Positions 7,280-13,852 of a stretch of DNA of 19,115 bases are shown here, piece by piece. Numbering within the stretch: position 1 is the stretch's first letter; each line of letters starts with the position of its first letter. The DNA comes from UBA6197 sp047638075 (GTDB taxonomy: Bacteria; Pseudomonadota; Alphaproteobacteria; Rhodobacterales; Rhodobacteraceae). The position numbers were made by a program, and so were the translations under genes. The notes below the pieces were generated by a model. It ran no database searches. It was not told the DNA's origin and saw nothing but the letters and a program-made list of their open reading frames with translations. Location of the stretch: contig NZ_JBLJBV010000040.1 of the NCBI RefSeq assembly GCF_047638075.1, positions 1 to 19,115 on the forward strand, given 5' to 3'.

Positions 7280-7960
7280 TTACGGTCTTGGGTGTTTGAA
7301 GAAATCTGCGATCTGATCAGCAATTGCCGCCGACGAATTGTGCTGCCCCAGTCGGGCGCGCGCGTTGTCCATCAGCGGGTCGGGTACGACGCCGGGGCCA
7401 CGGGTGCGCAGTAGCCCCTCTATAAAGTCATCCTCGAATTCCGGATGGGCCTGTACGGTAAAGGCGCGGTCCCCATAGACCAACGCCGCATTTTCACAAA
7501 ATTCGTTGCAGCCCACCACGGTGGCGCCTTCGGGAATTTGCGTTACCTGGTCACGATGCCAGGCGTTCAGGGTCAGTTTGGTGCCGCCAAAGTCATAATC
7601 CTGTGGCCCTACTGCCCAACCACCGGAATAACGCTCGACCGTGCCGCCCAGTGCTTTTGCAATGATCTGATGGCCAAAACAGATGCCGACAAGCGGCACC
7701 GCTTCGGCAATCGCCTTGCGGATAAAATCCTCCAGCGGGGCAATAAAGGGATGGTCCTCATAGGCGCCATGCCGTGAACCGGTAATCAACCAGCCCTCGC
7801 ATTCATGCACGTTTTCGGGAAACGCCATCTCTTCGACGAGGTAGGTGCGAAAGGTCAGCCCATGATCGGCCAATAGATGGGCGAACATTTCAGGATAGTC
7901 GCCGGCCTCTTCCCGAAGCACGTCGGGGGATTGTCCTGTTTGTAGAATGCCGATCAACAT
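7280..7960 (-). CDS. Class I glutamine amidotransferase-like hydrolase
   Basis: A single 226-residue GATase1 domain. The nucleophile elbow is VGICFGHQIIAKALGG, with Cys94 in GxCxGHQ, and the rest of the triad is in FTVQAHPEFEDDF (His172, Glu174). The N-terminal strand MLIGILQTGQ and WLITGSRHGAYED (57-69) build the oxyanion side. This is the GMP-synthase-like stand-alone subclass rather than the longer PuuD-type peptidase C26 fold, though both can hydrolyse gamma-glutamyl amides. By context it should release glutamate from a gamma-glutamylated product, or feed ammonia or glutamate to the neighbouring ligases; this is inference. AGGAA sits about 5 nt from the ATG. It is the first gene of the GATase-ligase-oxidase-aminotransferase run and follows a candidate promoter. 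Confidence 0.85.
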   Translation of the reverse strand: MLIGILQTGQSPDVLREEAGDYPEMFAHLLADHGLTFRTYLVEEMAFPENVHECEGWLITGSRHGAYEDHPFIAPLEDFIRKAIAEAVPLVGICFGHQIIAKALGGTVERYSGGWAVGPQDYDFGGTKLTLNAWHRDQVTQIPEGATVVGCNEFCENAALVYGDRAFTVQAHPEFEDDFIEGLLRTRGPGVVPDPLMDNARARLGQHNSSAAIADQIADFFKHPRP

Positions 7961-8168
7961 GATGTTCCTGTGCGTTATCTACCCAAAGCCTACCCCCGAC
8001 GGATAGACGTGCGCAAGGGGCCGTTATCGGGTGATCCCCTGGAAAGTGCGGGGACCTTTTTCCCATATGGCCTGACGATTTTATCCCAAGGCTATTTTAA
8101 TCCAAGAGAAAAGGATTGAATAAGCAGGGGTGACTATCACGCCAGCCGGAATTACCCTCAGGGATCAT
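7961..8168 (-). promoter_or_regulatory. Intergenic region with candidate sigma-70 promoter (8078-8105)
   Basis: This 208-nt gap separates the second GS-like gene from the amidotransferase, both read on minus. Within it, TTGGAT (8105-8100) is followed after 16 nt by TAAAAT (8083-8078), 4/6 and 5/6 matches to -35 and -10. That would start transcription near 8070 and leave a leader of about 110 nt. No terminator-like stem with a T-run for the upstream gene was seen, so the enzymes may be expressed both by readthrough from the transporter genes and from this promoter. No riboswitch fold was recognised in the leader. Confidence 0.45.
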
Positions 8169-9500
8169 CTAAACCGTATCAAGGTAGAGCTCTGATTGTT
8201 CCTCATCTGAAAGCTCGGCCATATAGTGCAGTTCCTGCCTTTTGGTCATCAGAAAATTTTCGATGATTTCCTGGGTGAAAATACGCTTGATCTGGGGACA
8301 CGCCGCAAAGGTTTCGATTGCCGCTTCCCAGGTTTCTGGCAGTTGCGGCAGGGCTAACTCGTACGCGTTGCCGACGATGGGCGGTGGTGCTGCGACCTTA
8401 TCCTCAAGCCCGTTCAGCGCCGCCCCCAAAAGTGCGGCGATCATCAGGTAGGGGTTAACATCACCACCCGCAACGCGGTGTTCGATCCGGCGCGCGACGG
8501 GGCCCGAGGCGGGAATCCGCAGGGCAGCGGTTCGATTTTCATAAGCCCAGCCGATACCCGTGGGGGCGTGGGCGTTGGGGACCAGGCGGTCATAGCTGTT
8601 TTTGTGTGGCGCAAAGATCAGGGTCGAACCCGGCAATGCCGAAAGACACCCCGCCACGGCATGGCGCAATGCATCCGATCCTACGGCGGTCCCATCATTG
8701 AAGATGTTGTCGCCGTTCTGATCGAGTATCGAGAAATGCGTGTGCATCCCGCTGCCAGACCACAAATCATAGGGTTTGGCCATGAAACTGGCAGCAAAAC
8801 CGTGGCGTCGGGCCACCCCTTTGACCAGCATTTTGAACAGCCAGGTGTCATCAGCGGCCTTCAACGCGTCGCCCTGATGCATAAGATTGATTTCGAACTG
8901 CCCCGGCCCCGCCTCGGAAATGGCGGTGTCGGCAGGGATGTCCATTTCCTCGCAGGCGTCATAAAGCGCGGTGAAAAAGCTATCGAATGCGTCAAGCGCG
9001 CGCAAGGACAGGGTCTCTCCGCCGGTGCGTCGCTTGCCTGAGCGAGGGCTGGGGGGCACCCTTGGCTTGGCGCCAGAGTCGTCGATCAAAAAGAACTCCA
9101 ACTCGGTTGCGACCACGGGTGTCAGCCCCTTGGCCTTGAACCGGTTGATCACTATGGCCAGCGCCTGACGCGGGTCGCCGTTATAGGGACGCCCGTCCAT
9201 GTGGAACATCCAGATCGGCAGCAGCGCGGTAGGGGCGTCCAGCCACGGCATCGGCATGAAGCCCCGCTCTGTGGGCATCAATACGCCATCCTCATCGCCG
9301 GATTCGAATACCAGCGGGCTGTCTTCTATATCCTCGCCCCATATATCGAGGTTCATGACCGAAAATGGAAAACGCGTCCCTTCGGTGAACACCTTTGAGG
9401 CAAAACGCGCCGGAATGCGTTTGCCGCGTGCTACCCCGTTCAAATCTGCCGCCGCGACACGTATTGTGCGCACCTCAGGGTGGTCTTTTAGCCAATCCAT
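8169..9500 (-). CDS. Glutamine-synthetase-family enzyme 2 (gamma-glutamyl ligase-like)
   Basis: A second, clearly different GS-like protein of 443 residues. It shows VAAADLNGVARGKRIPARF (15-33), VATELEFFL (130-138), SEAGPGQFEINLMHQGD (195-211), GSGMHTHFSILD (249-260), ENRTAALRIP (321-330) and IEHRVAGGDVNPYLMIAALLGA (339-360), so the active-site elements for ATP, metal and glutamate are present. It starts four bases after the stop of the permease gene, with AGGTAAG overlapping that stop, which ties it to the transporter. Two paralogous ligases in one cluster could act on different amines, form hetero-oligomers, or catalyse successive gamma-glutamylations; the sequence does not decide. Genuine ammonia-assimilating GlnA is unlikely because of this context. 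Confidence 0.85.
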   Translation of the reverse strand: MDWLKDHPEVRTIRVAAADLNGVARGKRIPARFASKVFTEGTRFPFSVMNLDIWGEDIEDSPLVFESGDEDGVLMPTERGFMPMPWLDAPTALLPIWMFHMDGRPYNGDPRQALAIVINRFKAKGLTPVVATELEFFLIDDSGAKPRVPPSPRSGKRRTGGETLSLRALDAFDSFFTALYDACEEMDIPADTAISEAGPGQFEINLMHQGDALKAADDTWLFKMLVKGVARRHGFAASFMAKPYDLWSGSGMHTHFSILDQNGDNIFNDGTAVGSDALRHAVAGCLSALPGSTLIFAPHKNSYDRLVPNAHAPTGIGWAYENRTAALRIPASGPVARRIEHRVAGGDVNPYLMIAALLGAALNGLEDKVAAPPPIVGNAYELALPQLPETWEAAIETFAACPQIKRIFTQEIIENFLMTKRQELHYMAELSDEEQSELYLDTV

Positions 9501-9504
9501 TATC

Positions 9505-10344
9505 TTACCTGATGATCTGTGGCCTGAATCTGAATCTTCCTATCTGCGCGCCCGGCAGGTGGCGATTCAGTCGGCGGTTTATCTTTCCGAAAAGCGCAAT
9601 CAAAGTCAGCGTCAACAATATGAAATAAAAGGCTGTGATGGGGTAAGGGATAAATGGGTTGAAGGTCTTGTCCGCAAAGAATTTCGCGTAATAAAGCGCA
9701 TCGCCGTTTTGGCGAATGGCAGGAAAGCCCGAAAAGAACACAAGCGTCGTGGCGTGAAACAGAAAGATCGCCTCATTCGTGTAGCTTGGCCATGCCAGCC
9801 GCATCATCGTGGGCCAAAGCACCTTGCGAAACTTGTTCCATCCGGTCAACCCATAGGCGTCTGCCGCCTCGATGTCGCCCTTGGGGATAGAGAGCAGCGC
9901 GCCGTAAAATATCTCGGCGGAATAGGCGGCGGTATTCAGAAACAGCACGATCAGCGCGCCAGCCCAGGCACTGGTCAGCCAGGATGTGGCTATGGTCAGC
10001 GTGGTTATACCCAAAGGTATGTTGAACCCGGCACGAGGCAGCAGCACCAGAATTTCGTAAATCAGGAAAAACTGGATGAACAACGGCGAGCCGCGAAAAA
10101 CGAACACAAACCATTCGGCGGGCTTGCGCAGCCAAGCGTTCTGGCTGGCCTTGGCCAGCGCCAATGCATTGGCCAGAAAGAAGCCGAACAACAGCGCAAA
10201 CACGCCAAAATAAATATTCCAGATCAAACCTGAACCGATCAACGTGAACTGGTGGCAAAGCGTGAAATCGCCGCGTGGCAACATCCTTTCGCCCAGCCCG
10301 ATCGAGCGCAGCCCGTAATCACTGATGATATCCAGACAGCTCAT
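9505..10344 (-). CDS. Polar amino acid ABC transporter permease 2 (HisM-like)
   Basis: ATG 10344 overlaps the stop of the preceding permease (ATGA) and has AAAGG upstream. It yields a 279-residue protein, MSCLDIISDYGLRSIGLGERML...; a longer open frame to 10641 runs back over the other permease and is rejected. It has several membrane segments: NIYFGVFALLFGFFLANALAL, EWFVFVFRGSPLFIQFFLIYEILVLL, ITTLTIATSWLTSAWAGALIVLFLNTAAYSAEIF and PITAFYFILLTLTLIALF. The EAA loop for ATPase docking is GDIEAADAYGLTGWNKFRKVLWPTMMRLAWP. With its partner permease it forms the inner-membrane channel of a family 3 (HAAT) importer. The large loop before the last helix is typical of the HisM/HisQ lineage. Confidence 0.88.
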   Translation of the reverse strand: MSCLDIISDYGLRSIGLGERMLPRGDFTLCHQFTLIGSGLIWNIYFGVFALLFGFFLANALALAKASQNAWLRKPAEWFVFVFRGSPLFIQFFLIYEILVLLPRAGFNIPLGITTLTIATSWLTSAWAGALIVLFLNTAAYSAEIFYGALLSIPKGDIEAADAYGLTGWNKFRKVLWPTMMRLAWPSYTNEAIFLFHATTLVFFSGFPAIRQNGDALYYAKFFADKTFNPFIPYPITAFYFILLTLTLIALFGKINRRLNRHLPGAQIGRFRFRPQIIR

Positions 10345-11222
10345 GCGTCGGCCTTTCGCATTGTTTCGCCGGCCATCGTGGCCTGCCCGCGTGAAAGGCG
10401 GGTGGTCAGGCGGCTTAGCAACTTTTCGGAGACACTGGTCAAGCCAAGATAAAAGGCCAGCAGAACAAGGAAATACCAGACCCGCCAATCGCCATGCGGA
10501 TAGGCGTAGATCGATGATTTGGTGGCGCCCAGTTCGCGCGCCCAATAGACGATGTCGGCAACACCAAGCAAGAACAGCAGCGGTGTGGCCTTGATCAGGA
10601 TCATCCACAGGTTCGACAGGCCGGGCAGCGCATATGTCCACATTTGCGGGATCAGGATCCGGCGGTTGACCTGGCGCGACGACATGCCGTAAGCTGCGGC
10701 GGTTTCAAGCTGCGCACGCGGCACCGCCTGCATGGCGCCGTAGATTACATTTGACGCAAAGGCGCCAAAAACCACCGAAAATGTCAAAACGGCCAGCGTG
10801 AAGCCGTAAAGTTCGTGCCACCACTGCGGGCTTGTCGATAGCGGCAATTTGGCAGCGGCGCACACAACAAAATCATTGCCTTGGCGTACCGGTTCGGTCC
10901 AGTCGGGGCATTTGATCTTATGGCGCAGATATTCGAATCCCTGGTCCAGCGCCACCGGCACAAACAGGAAAAACACGATATCGGGCACGCCTCGGATCAT
11001 GGAGGTGTAAGTCTTGCCCAGCACGCGTAGCGGCAAGAAAGTTGACCGCGCGGCCAACGCCCCGCCAAAGCCAAAAATCAGCGCCACGGGGGCGGTGATG
11101 ACGATCAACACCAGCACCACCAGAAACGACGCATAGAACATAAGGTGCTTGCCTGTGGACAGGTAGCACAGAAGCCATGACAGCCCCTCAAGCCCGGACG
11201 GGTCAGCGCAATTTGCGAACAT
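10341..11222 (-). CDS. Polar amino acid ABC transporter permease 1 (HisQ-like)
   Basis: This 293-residue inner-membrane protein begins MFANCADPSGLEGLSWLLCYLSTGKHLMFYASFLVVLVLIVITAPVALIFGFG, then TSMIRGVPDIVFFLFVPVALDQGF, FTLAVLTFSVVFGAFASNVIYGAM and a C-terminal helix WYFLVLLAFYLGL. The EAA motif is VPRAQLETAAAYGMSSRQVNRRILIPQMWTYALPGLSN. An insert of about 45 residues (HKIKCPDWTEPVRQGNDFVVCAAAKLPLSTSPQW) follows the second helix block and is probably periplasmic. No Shine-Dalgarno is visible before ATG 11222, and a strong hairpin ends about 10 nt upstream, so translation may be weak relative to the binding protein. Its end overlaps the second permease start. Confidence 0.88.
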   Translation of the reverse strand: MFANCADPSGLEGLSWLLCYLSTGKHLMFYASFLVVLVLIVITAPVALIFGFGGALAARSTFLPLRVLGKTYTSMIRGVPDIVFFLFVPVALDQGFEYLRHKIKCPDWTEPVRQGNDFVVCAAAKLPLSTSPQWWHELYGFTLAVLTFSVVFGAFASNVIYGAMQAVPRAQLETAAAYGMSSRQVNRRILIPQMWTYALPGLSNLWMILIKATPLLFLLGVADIVYWARELGATKSSIYAYPHGDWRVWYFLVLLAFYLGLTSVSEKLLSRLTTRLSRGQATMAGETMRKADA

Positions 11223-11231
11223 GGGTGAAAC

Positions 11232-11259
11232 GGCGGCCCGCGGGTTTTCGCAGGCCGCC
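11232..11259 (-). promoter_or_regulatory. Intercistronic stem-loop between binding protein and permease
   Basis: On the minus strand GGCGGCC (11259-11253) pairs with GGCCGCC (11238-11232), and the stem extends through TGCG/CGCG with one G-U pair, giving about 11 bp around AAAACC. Only a short T-run follows, so it is a poor full terminator. In family 3 ABC operons, hairpins at this position typically protect the upstream message and reduce downstream expression, which would give more binding protein than permease (family knowledge). Confidence 0.6.
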
Positions 11260-11267
11260 TATCCTAA

Positions 11268-11987
11268 TCAGAAGATGACAGCGTCTGCACCGAACCACTT
11301 TTGGATCAGCGCGTTCAGCGAACCATCTGCCTTCATGTCATTGATCGCCGCGTCAAATTTGCCGCGTAGTTCGGTATCGGACTTGCGAAGCCCCATGCCG
11401 ACGCCATCGCCCAGCTGGATCTCGTCGCCCGCCCAAGCCAGTTGGCCACCTGCGCTTGTCTCAAAGGGAACCAGCGCATCCAGATCGCCGAAGACCGCAT
11501 CGGCCTCGCCATTCTTCACAGCCGCGATCGTGTCATCCGTGGTGGCAAACTCGGCCAGGGTTGCGCCGCTTTGGGCAATGTAGTCGGCCTGAATCGTGCC
11601 GGTTTGCGCCGCGATCACGCCCTTGAGGTTGGCGTCGGCGCTAAGCGCCAGATAGCGCGACATCGTGGGCGGAATATAGGCTTCGCTGAAATCAATGGTC
11701 TGCCGACGCTCATCCGTGATGCTCATCCCGGCGATGATGGTGTCGTAGTTGCCCGACATCAGGTTCGGCACGATGCTATCCCAATCCGTGGTGACCCATT
11801 CGCAGGTCAGGTCGGCGCGTTTGCACAGCTCGTCGCCCAATTCACGCTCAAAACCATCAACCTCACCCTTGTCATTGATGAAGTTGAACGGAGGGTAGGC
11901 GCCCTCGGTGCCCATCCGTACGGTCTGCGCCGTGGCCATGCCGGCGGTCAACGCCAGAACGGAAGCCATGAGGATCAGTTTTTTCAT
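11268..11987 (-). CDS. Periplasmic solute-binding protein of a polar amino acid ABC transporter (family 3)
   Basis: The 239-residue protein has a Sec signal peptide, MKKLILMASVLALTAGMATA, cleaved before QTVRMG. The mature start VRMGTEGAYPPFNFINDKGEVDGFERELGDELCKR is the family 3 binding-protein signature, followed by TTDWDSIVPNLMSGNYDTIIAGMSITDERRQTIDFSEAY (ligand-binding hinge and the TxxR segment expected to hold the alpha-carboxylate). The C-terminal lobe ends GSLNALIQKWFG. The fold binds amino acids, opines or related amines in the periplasm and delivers them to the two permeases. AGGAGAA precedes the start by about 8 nt. The exact ligand cannot be read from sequence; the neighbouring gamma-glutamyl enzymes suggest a basic amino acid, polyamine-like amine or similar compound. 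Confidence 0.9.
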   Translation of the reverse strand: MKKLILMASVLALTAGMATAQTVRMGTEGAYPPFNFINDKGEVDGFERELGDELCKRADLTCEWVTTDWDSIVPNLMSGNYDTIIAGMSITDERRQTIDFSEAYIPPTMSRYLALSADANLKGVIAAQTGTIQADYIAQSGATLAEFATTDDTIAAVKNGEADAVFGDLDALVPFETSAGGQLAWAGDEIQLGDGVGMGLRKSDTELRGKFDAAINDMKADGSLNALIQKWFGADAVIF

Positions 11988-12000
11988 TGGTTTATTCTCC

Positions 12001-12048
12001 TGTTGGGGTTGTTCTTTATCTTTATGTTGGGGTTGTTCTTTATCTTTA
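12001..12048. repeat. Perfect 24-bp tandem duplication
   Basis: Two exact head-to-tail copies of a 24-nt unit (TGTTGGGGTTGTTCTTTATC followed by TTTA) occupy 12001-12024 and 12025-12048. They lie in the 58-nt gap between the ABC ATPase and the binding-protein gene; the second copy contains the ATPase stop codon (TAA on minus, 12048-12046). The first copy sits just before the AGGAGAA ribosome site of the binding protein, so copy number sets the distance between the two cistrons. Confidence 0.95.
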
Positions 12049-12927
12049 TAGGGTCATCGTCGCAGAAAGAAACTGTCTCAGACGTTCCGTCTTTGGGGCC
12101 TTGAACAATACCGATGGTGGCCCCTCTTCTTCGATCTTGCCCTGGTGCAAAAAGACGACATGATCTGACACATCAGCCGCCAGCCGCATGTCATGTGTCA
12201 CCAAAATCATCGTGCGGTGTTCGCCGGCCAGATCCTTGATGACCTTGACCACCTCTTGCTGCAATTCGGGGTCAAGCGCCGAGGTCGGTTCATCGAACAA
12301 CAGCGCTTTTGGCTCCATACAAAGCGCGCGCGCGATTGCGGCCCGCTGTTGCTGACCACCCGAAAGCTGGGCGGGCCAATTGTCGGCCTTGTCCCCGATG
12401 CCAACCTTATCAAGCAGCATTCGCGCACGTTTTTCCACCGCGGCGGCGGGTTGGCCCAGCACCGTTACCGGCGCCTCCATCACGTTTTGCAAGATGGTCA
12501 TATGCGACCATAAATTGAACTGCTGGAACACCATTGCCAGATTGGTCCGAAACCTGACAACCTGCGCACGGTCGGCCGGGTGACGCCGCAACCCGCTGCC
12601 GACCCATTTGACCTGCTCGCCCTCAAACAGAACATCGCCGGACTGGCTGTCCTCAAGCAGGTTGCAGCAGCGCAAAAGCGTGGATTTTCCAGATCCGGAT
12701 GATCCGATCAAGCTGACCACCTTGCCACGTTCGGCCAGAATGGAGACCCCTTTGATAACTTCAAGCGGACCATAGCTTTTGTGCAGATTGCGGATTTCGA
12801 TGACGGGCGCAGAAGTTGTCAATTTAAGCTCATTCTCATCGGGGTGTGTATTTTCAAGAATCAGTTGGCGCGATTTTCTGGGCGATTGCAACGGGTCTGT
12901 GGACGATAATGACGTGGTTTTCGTCAT
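12046..12927 (-). CDS. ABC transporter ATP-binding protein (HisP/GlnQ-like)
   Basis: This is the cytoplasmic ATPase of the amino-acid-type importer. Visible motifs are Walker A GSSGSGKST (75-83), Q-loop VFQQFNLWSHMTILQNVMEAPVTVLG (133-158), signature LSGGQQQR (188-195), Walker B LLFDEPTSALDP (209-220) and the H-loop VTHD (His245). The core starts at VIEIRNLHKSYG (residue 42), so ATG 12927 gives an unusual polar N-terminal extension of about 40 residues and lacks a clear Shine-Dalgarno. A TTG at 12822 (MTTSAPVIEIR) would give a normal-length protein of about 258 residues. Which is used is uncertain. It precedes the binding protein by 58 nt and is probably the first transporter gene of the operon. 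Confidence 0.9.
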   Translation of the reverse strand: MTKTTSLSSTDPLQSPRKSRQLILENTHPDENELKLTTSAPVIEIRNLHKSYGPLEVIKGVSILAERGKVVSLIGSSGSGKSTLLRCCNLLEDSQSGDVLFEGEQVKWVGSGLRRHPADRAQVVRFRTNLAMVFQQFNLWSHMTILQNVMEAPVTVLGQPAAAVEKRARMLLDKVGIGDKADNWPAQLSGGQQQRAAIARALCMEPKALLFDEPTSALDPELQQEVVKVIKDLAGEHRTMILVTHDMRLAADVSDHVVFLHQGKIEEEGPPSVLFKAPKTERLRQFLSATMTL

Positions 12928-12929
12928 AT

Positions 12930-12956
12930 TGTCAGGTTGAATGCGTCAATCTGACA
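12930..12956. promoter_or_regulatory. Possible operator and promoter upstream of the transporter genes
   Basis: A perfect 6-bp inverted repeat, TGTCAG (12930-12935) and CTGACA (12951-12956), has its half-site centres 21 bp apart, two helical turns. On the minus strand a TTGACG (12949-12944) lies between the arms, and TATGAC follows after 15 nt (12928-12923). That would make a short-spaced promoter overlapped by an operator-like dyad, positioned in the gap between the TerB-like gene and the ATPase. The arms are short, so chance is possible. Confidence 0.3.
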
Positions 12957-12959
12957 TAT

Positions 12960-13406
12960 TCATTCACCCATGCGGGTTGCGACCCGCTGACGTGCCAGCG
13001 CGGAATCGCGATCGTTTATGCCCAGCAGATTTGAGGCGAGTCGGATCAATGCATCTTCTTGTGCCTCGCGTTCGCCATCAACCAACGCCACTTCCCACAA
13101 CGCCTCAATAACGCCGATGCGGTCGTCATGCGGGATCATTTCCTTTAGCGCGCGGGTGAAACGCACCGTATCAGGGGCCTCGGCCTCGACTGTTTCAGCC
13201 GCGTGGCGCAGATCGCCCGCCTCAGAGGCGCTCAAGCCACGTCGGGCGGAAAGAACCCGGTCGATACGCGTCTTTTCGGTGAAATCATAATGCCCGTCAG
13301 CGCGCGCCAGACGCACCAGAAGTGCGGCCAGCGCCAGTTCGGCATCCGGGGCTGTCAGCGGGGCAGGTGACGGGGCGACAAGGCGCGCAAGCAGGTTTTT
13401 CAACAT
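12960..13406 (-). CDS. TerB-like (tellurite resistance B family) protein
   Basis: ATG 13406 gives 148 residues starting MLKNLLARLVAP; a GTG at 13424 would add only six. The protein is an all-helical TerB-type domain: ALAALLVRLARADGHYDFTEKTRIDRVLSARRGLSASEAGDL, then FTRALKEMIPHDDRIGVIEALWEVALVDGEREAQEDALIRLASNLLGI. The repeated acidic patches in the two halves (RADGHYDFTEK and LVDGEREAQED) are the paired metal-binding-like motifs of this fold. Stand-alone TerB-like proteins of this size are widespread in alphaproteobacteria with no settled function. Nothing nearby suggests a real tellurite operon. It lies 32 nt before the ABC ATPase on the same strand and could be co-transcribed. Confidence 0.75.
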   Translation of the reverse strand: MLKNLLARLVAPSPAPLTAPDAELALAALLVRLARADGHYDFTEKTRIDRVLSARRGLSASEAGDLRHAAETVEAEAPDTVRFTRALKEMIPHDDRIGVIEALWEVALVDGEREAQEDALIRLASNLLGINDRDSALARQRVATRMGE

Positions 13407-13463
13407 GCTCAGACTATAACCCACGCGTCAGTAACGGCAATTCAAAAGCAAGCGATGCCAGCC

Positions 13464-13769
13464 CTAACCCGGCCAACCTTCGACAATACACAAATCAGCC
13501 ATACTGACCGGCGCACGAAGGGCGAGTGCGCGTTGATATTCAGCGCTTTCATAGCAGGCGCGTGCCGCCGCCATGCTGGGAAATTCGATGACAACCGCGC
13601 GGGGGCGTAGAGCGCCCTCGACAACCTCTTGTGCGCCGCCCCGCACCAAGAATCGCGCGTTGTATTTGGCAAAGGCTTCGGCATTGGCCTGTCGATAGGC
13701 ATCATAGGCCTGCGGGTCGTCTACCGTGACATGGCCGATCCAATAGCCTTTTGGTGTGTTCTGCGCCAT
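13464..13769 (-). CDS. DUF1330 family protein
   Basis: The 101-residue product is a dimeric alpha/beta-barrel-type domain of the DUF1330 group: KGYWIGHVTVDDPQAYDAYRQANAEAFAKYNARFLVRGGAQEVVEG, then RAVVIEFPSMAAARACYESAEYQRALALRAPVSMADLCIVEGW. The YxxY and FLVRGG blocks and the EFPS-AxxCYxSxEYQ stretch are characteristic, and the length matches the family. No catalytic function is established for this family. It sits alone between the TerB-like gene and pyrG on the same strand, with gaps of about 57 nt to the TerB-like start and 83 nt to the pyrG stop. Confidence 0.85.
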   Translation of the reverse strand: MAQNTPKGYWIGHVTVDDPQAYDAYRQANAEAFAKYNARFLVRGGAQEVVEGALRPRAVVIEFPSMAAARACYESAEYQRALALRAPVSMADLCIVEGWPG

Positions 13770-13852
13770 TGGCCACCTCTAATGTTGACTGTGTCAAGCG
13801 CGGGTTAGGGGCGTAACATACCGTTCCCGTTACCCTTTCCCGCGATTTTGCC

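Noticed and set aside
7961..8168. A riboswitch in the leader of the amidotransferase gene
   Set aside because: The leader has only short, weak dyads and no recognisable glutamine, glycine, guanidine or other riboswitch core; only a sigma-70-like promoter could be supported.
10345..10641. Longer start for the second permease
   Set aside because: The added 99 residues are a shadow of the first permease in another frame; ATG 10344 gives the ATGA overlap and a normal permease length.
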